A stretch of DNA of 64,000 nucleotides from Paramacrobiotus metropolitanus (Eukaryota > Tardigrada > Eutardigrada > Parachela > Macrobiotidae): the NCBI RefSeq assembly GCF_019649055.1, contig NW_026570235.1:1612001-1676000 (forward strand). The letters are read 5' to 3'. A program made the translations under genes and the position numbers. Below, in pieces: positions 62,005 to 64,000 of this stretch (position 1 is its first letter; each line of letters starts with the position of its first letter). The notes beneath the pieces were generated by a model, which had not been told where the DNA came from, searched no databases, and saw only the letters and a list, made by a program, of their open reading frames with translations.

Positions 62005-64000
62005 ATGGCTTCGGGCTCGGTTGGTGGAGATGCAGCATCAGTCTTCTATCTTCTAAAATCATCCGGGAAAGTTTTCTCGGTAAAGCGTGGAAATATTACG
62101 GATGTCCTGACTTCCGCGATCCAGATCAAGTGCTTGGCATTTGGTGGACAGGCACCCGAAGTACTGTATGGAATTGGAGCTGATCTGAAGGTAGGAAGCG
62201 GTTTAGCGCAGCAAGCAATACGTGTTTCTCCATTTCCGTCATACTATTTCCATTAAAATACTCTCCTGCGCACAGCGTATTATCTAGGTTTTTCTTGCCA
62301 AGTATGAGTTTTTGTTTGGTAGATGGTGAGCGTCAATCAGCCTGTGTATTTATCTGGATGTTTGATAGGCTTATGTATGGGTTAGCGAACCATTAGTGCC
62401 AATCTGTCGCACGGTGGAAATCTACCAGAATGAACGGTGGACCCCAGCGAGAGGCTATTCAAATGCACTGCTGCCTACAGACAGGTTCGTTCTCTTCGCT
62501 CAATGCAGAGCGGCAGTCAGTTGCAGTTTTCCTCGTTTCCTGCAGGTATCAGTGGTCGGATGAGAGCGGAAGAACTGAGCGTGGAAAGGACGATACACAG
62601 TTACCGACATCAGATTGGACTTGGGAGACAGCGCGCTGGCAGATAGACGAGAATTTCCACGGTGTTCTGCTCGGTCCTGAAGTATGTGTTTCTCCAGCAC
62701 TGACATTACGAAGATAATTATCGTGATCGAGGTTTAATGTCAGTAAATTGATAATAATTTTTTACCGTGTATTGATGAAATTTGAAGGCGAATTAACCGT
62801 ATGCTACTCTAAAAATATTGTGAAATCTAGGTGAATATGAATTCAAAGTGGAGTTGATACGAATGTTGAGTATGTACTATTGTATGTTACCGACTTACCG
62901 TACTTTCTTTCCATTTGCGATTTTGTTTGTGGTTTCTGACTCCAACATGGAAAGCCAGTTATCTTTCTCAGTCTGACGTTAGTTTACTCGTTGAGTATTA
63001 AAATTTTAATGTTAGAAGTTTAAAAAATTTTTTATTCGTATTGCTCGTGCTTGTTTGTGGATTTTAATTTATTATTGAAATAGGATAGAAAAAATAAATA
63101 CAAGATTAATTTTAAGAACAGCATCATCACAAATCATAGTATATTAGTTACCACTGTATGGAGCCGAAAGAAAATGGAGAGTGACTGAGAAAAACTTTTT
63201 TGCGCTTTTTTCTCAGGGTTGGACATACGCCATTGACTTTCCCTCGACGTACTATCCTGAAAAGCGATGGAATCACTATGTGCGCCGTCGCCGTTGGACA
63301 CGGACATGCCGTTACCGTGCCACCAACCGCTGGATTCCTTTAACATGGACCGATCTCGCGGATGTCAGCCTGGCCTTGATGGACATTTCCGCTGGAGGAT
63401 GCGACACGTCTGCCCACAGCACGCGAAGTATCTTCCTATGGGCTGTCACTATCAACGGCCAGGTGATCGTCCGCCGCAACTGCAGTCTCGCCTCCGCTTT
63501 CCACGGGGATGCATGGGCATACATCGATCTTCCCGACGGGGTGGAGGCGGCAAGGATATCCGTTGGCCCCGGTGAGATGGTGTGGGCCGTCACCTCCAAC
63601 GGGAAGGCGTTGATGCGCAGCGGCATCAATCGGGATCGGCCTCACGGAGCGTCGTGGGTGTTGGTGGAAGCGCCTTCGACGACCTCATTATTAACGCAGA
63701 TTGCCGTGGGAACGGAGAGTGTCTGGGCGGTGGCGAAAGACGGCTCGGTGTGGTTTCGGCAAGGCATGCGGACGAGTCAACCCCATGGAACAACGTGGGT
63801 GCACATTGCTAGTATGTCGGCGGTTTGTGTGACCATAACGCGCAATGGGGAGGTTTTCGCCATCAGCAACGATAATCAGATTTATTGGCGACACGGAATC
63901 GGATTAGGAGATCCGCATGGAAAAGGTTGGAAGAAAATATCTTTGAAAATAAAAGAAGAATCGCAGAATCAGGAAACTGAAAACCAGGACCCATGGACAT
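62005..64000 (+). CDS. TECPR1 homologue: Tectonin beta-propeller repeat protein 1 (TECPR1)-like, 5' part
   Basis: TECPR1 acts in autophagosome-lysosome fusion and in repair of damaged lysosomes, recognising sphingomyelin through its dysferlin (DysF) domain. Four exons are visible: 62005-62190, 62369-62484, 62546-62681, and 63217 to the window end, about 407 residues so far. The first part matches the N-terminal propeller segment (SVFYLLKSSGKVFSV). WTWETARWQIDENFHGVLLG and GWTYAIDFP followed by RRRRWTRTCRY form the DysF N and C motifs. Tectonin repeats follow, marked by VWAVTSNGKALMRSGI, VWAVAKDGSVWFRQG and related units with P-HG-W. The frame is open through base 64000, so the gene continues beyond the window. 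An in-frame Met at 61957 would add 16 residues; 62005 has the better start context (GACATGG). Confidence 0.9.

Overview
This window is nuclear DNA of an intron-rich animal. The evidence is that the genes are cut into many short exons by GT-AG introns, many of them only 60-100 bp, that there are no operons, and that the protein set is typically metazoan: SHOC2, plastin, annexins, a neurogenin-like bHLH factor, TECPR1 and a Harbinger-type transposase. A small invertebrate (arthropod, tardigrade or similar) fits the compact introns, but I cannot name the species. I assembled the gene models by hand from splice sites and protein family patterns. For every complete model the summed exon lengths divide by three and the predicted protein length is close to that of the human homologue.

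Layout. At 1-4.1 kb lies one end of a Harbinger/PIF-type DNA transposon: the tail of a probable Myb-like accessory gene (+), a frame-broken HARBI1-like transposase (-), and a cluster of short inverted motifs. CDP-diacylglycerol synthase (-, 4.9-7.9 kb) and a small UPF0449 protein (+, 8.7-9.6 kb) are head to head. The leucine-rich-repeat scaffold SHOC2 (-, 10.3-14.4 kb) follows. About 9.4 kb without a recognisable gene comes next (14.4-23.9 kb), ending at a tRNA-Arg(ACG). Plastin/fimbrin (-, 24.5-32.4 kb) is followed by two tandem annexin genes (-, 34.7-37.0 and 38.0-41.8 kb). On the plus strand come the RNA helicase DHX33 (44.5-46.8 kb), a 700-bp foldback-type mobile element (47.3-48.0 kb) and asparagine synthetase (48.2-51.0 kb). 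A second gene-poor stretch (51.0-57.9 kb) precedes a neurogenin/Tap-like bHLH gene (-) that appears to be mostly one exon. The window ends inside TECPR1 (+, from 62.0 kb).

The genes are mostly unrelated housekeeping or cell-biology genes and do not form one pathway. Several act at membranes or the cortical cytoskeleton (CDP-DAG synthase, annexins, plastin, TECPR1), but I see no sign that they are co-regulated. The least expected features are the foldback element with a symmetrical 9-bp target duplication, an annexin that has lost calcium-site residues in two repeats and gained an unusual N-terminal region, and a plastin with a 40-residue C-terminal tail and an insertion in its second EF-hand.
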